From Durusdinium trenchii (Eukaryota > Sar > Dinophyceae > Suessiales > Symbiodiniaceae), in assembly GCA_963970005.1 (NCBI GenBank), contig CAXAMN010022718.1, forward strand, positions 930,932-994,931: a stretch of DNA of 64,000 nt, given 5' to 3'. The position numbers and the translations under genes were made by a program. Under the pieces are notes generated by a model. That model had not been told where the DNA came from. It did not search any database and worked only from the letters and a program-made list of their open reading frames with translations. The number at the start of each line of letters is the position of its first letter. Within the stretch, counting starts at the first letter, position 1. Shown here in pieces: positions 62,667 through 64,000 of this stretch.

Positions 62667-63085
62667 GGTAAGTCATGTAAACATTTCTGCAAGCACGTCT
62701 GATTTGTCACTGACGGCGTTTGGGTGGCTGAATTCCCTGAGGGTTGAACGGGACGTAGCAGGATGTAGCAGGACTGCAACATGTCACAACCATCCAGCCA
62801 GGTAAGGGCCGATCATGTCGTTCTGGGGGAGCAGTGATCAATCATTCCCCACTTGGAAAGTAAATTCTAAACCTCTACCAGGACCCCTTAAGGGGCTTCG
62901 ATTCCATTCACCACCCCTTGTGGGTCCTGGTAAGCAAAGCCTCATTGATGTCTCATTCCGCGGGCAAAGCTTTACCTGCTGGTCACCATGAAGGAGCAAA
63001 ATTGGGGTTTTCACCTGGGTGTGGATCATGGCACCGGGCTACCTGGTCCCTTCTTTTAACAGAACATGAACCAAATGGACTGCAG

Positions 63086-63231
63086 ATCGGATCTGCCGCT
63101 GCCACGACCCGCTCCTGTCTTCTCCGGGCAGGCCTCTCGTCCGGCGAAGCGTTGCAGCAGGCGCTTTGGACCGCCGAGGCGTCCTCGGCGTCGCGGCGCG
63201 AGGCGTCGCCGTTCAGGACCGACCGTGGCCG
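63086..63231 (+). CDS. Candidate internal exon, 48 codons
   Basis: The acceptor ATGGACTGCAG|A and donor CCG|GTGAAC bound IGSAAATTRSCLLRAGLSSG EALQQALWTAEASSASRREA SPFRTDRG. GC-rich codons, Ala/Ser-rich and helical. The EALQQAL pattern recalls DALRAAL at 54.6 kb and EEALGA at 59.1 kb. Confidence 0.45.
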
Positions 63232-63419
63232 GTGAACGGTGAAGACCGTGCTGCAGGGCGGGCCTTATTATGAGGGTCGCCGTTGAGTCTCTTCAGGTTG
63301 CACCAATTCCACATGATATTGAATTGTGGGATGTGGTAGATGGGTGTCCTTCAAGAAGTTCCGGTTCAGATGCCTCCAAATCACATTTCAACAAGACCTC
63401 TCCCTTTCTGCCCACCAAG

Positions 63420-63566
63420 TGTCACTCCAAGCCGTCTCGGTTCTGGTTCTTCGGTCGCTGCTCATGGCCCGGCGGCTCCGAGAGGCCTTGTTCCACTTGC
63501 GGCTCCCCAAGCCAGGCATGCCCAATGCCGGGCCGCGCGCGGATGACTGGCACCAGCGGGGCGGTG
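63420..63566 (+). CDS. Candidate internal exon, helical
   Basis: Acceptor CTGCCCACCAAG|T. The frame reads SLQAVSVLVLRSLLMARRLR EALFHLRLPKPGMPNAGPRA DDWHQRGG. It is strongly amphipathic in the first half. The donor is unclear. A 216-codon frame in another register (63270-63920) has Cys/Ser/Pro-heavy composition and is probably a shadow. Confidence 0.4.
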
Positions 63567-64000
63567 CAGTCACTCAGTCCCACGAGGAGACGAGGTTTTG
63601 TGGAAAGCTCGCGGCTTCAGGGTGGAGGGGAAGCCTTTCTCAGGTGTTTGGAATCCACCCCAACAAAAGGGGGATTCGTGAGCCGCTATTGGAATGAGTT
63701 GGCCAATGTTGTGTGGGTTCTAATCTTGAGAGCCTCGCAACTTGTTGGGTACAGGTCATGTACCCACGACGCTTGGGATGGGCAAGAGACCCCCTGCCAT
63801 CCCACTCCTCAGATCTTCCAAGCTCACAAAAATCGGATCTCTTTGAGCGTCTTTATTTTATGGTTGTTTCAAATCGTATGGATGTGTATCAGAATCTGGC
63901 GAGCTGTCGGCCTTTTATGATTGGGTTTATATACCCTACAAGTCCAAAGACGGTTTTTTTCAATGTCTTTATAGTAAAGACGGTTCTTTGGTCAACCACG
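63567..64000. other. 3' window end, no convincing exon
   Basis: AT-richer downstream of 63670. AAAGACGGTT occurs twice (63948 and 63977) near the end of the window. Any continuing exon lies beyond it. Confidence 0.4.

Noticed and set aside
1-64000. Bacterial-type features (operons, Shine-Dalgarno sites, CRISPR, terminators)
   Set aside because: No repeats with regular spacing, no long genes and no ribosome binding sites; the sequence is eukaryotic in all respects.
1-64000. TATA-type promoters and AATAAA poly(A) signals
   Set aside because: AT-rich hexamers occur only in AT-rich spacers at chance level; dinoflagellate genes generally lack these signals, so none is called.

Overview
The window looks like nuclear DNA of a dinoflagellate, most likely a symbiont-type (Symbiodiniaceae-like) genome. 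There is no long continuous gene: the longest open frames (about 220 codons) are split or cross repeats. Short GC-rich stretches of 40-300 bases alternate with AT-richer, repeat-filled spacers. The stretches that read like protein are bounded by AG|G acceptors and by GT donors, and in several places by GA donors; this mix is a known dinoflagellate trait. Nearly all of these exon-like stretches lie on the + strand, as expected for dinoflagellate one-way gene arrays. There are no bacterial operons, ribosome binding sites, CRISPR arrays or rRNA genes. One 10-base run of N (16274-16283) shows that this is a draft assembly.

The best-supported gene is a calcium-binding EF-hand gene on + at about 17.5-25.6 kb. 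Two complete canonical EF-hand loops appear only when exons are joined across GA-AG introns: DVNQ|DGKITKEE from exons 21882-21972 and 22916-22969, and DENEDGEIDYE|E from exons 24443-24481 and 25532-25582. Two more EF-hand exons lie upstream (17552-17609 and 19195-19263). Probable linker exons lie between (19797-19928, 20024-20167 and about 21106-21285), and exon 24143-24220 lies between the two loops.

Elsewhere, 0-17 kb holds scattered short candidate exons, an AT-rich 10.7-13.3 kb stretch with a 20-bp minisatellite, and a ~1.15-kb tandem duplication broken by the N gap. 26-37 kb holds further + exons, some with both splice sites in phase. 37.5-40 kb is mostly repeat, with a tRNA-like remnant and inverted repeats. 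40-46 kb has longer open frames, including a frame-broken, apparently intronless coding stretch (42.87-43.30 kb) and a terminal-type exon (43.88-44.04 kb). 45-64 kb carries many short + exons rich in Leu, Ala and Glu that look alpha-helical; they may belong to one or several large proteins that I cannot name.

Dispersed repeats are abundant. They include a MITE-like family with CCCAGACACTCCATGGGACTG-type inverted ends, an ACTAGT-rich short-repeat family at eight loci, a second MITE-like family with TAGACTCTTGA ends, and several large hairpins.

Limits: GC-rich exons are often open in two or three frames and on both strands, so exon frames are judgements from composition, splice signals and phase. 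Start codons are mostly unknown, and no exon outside the EF-hand gene could be assigned to a protein family.
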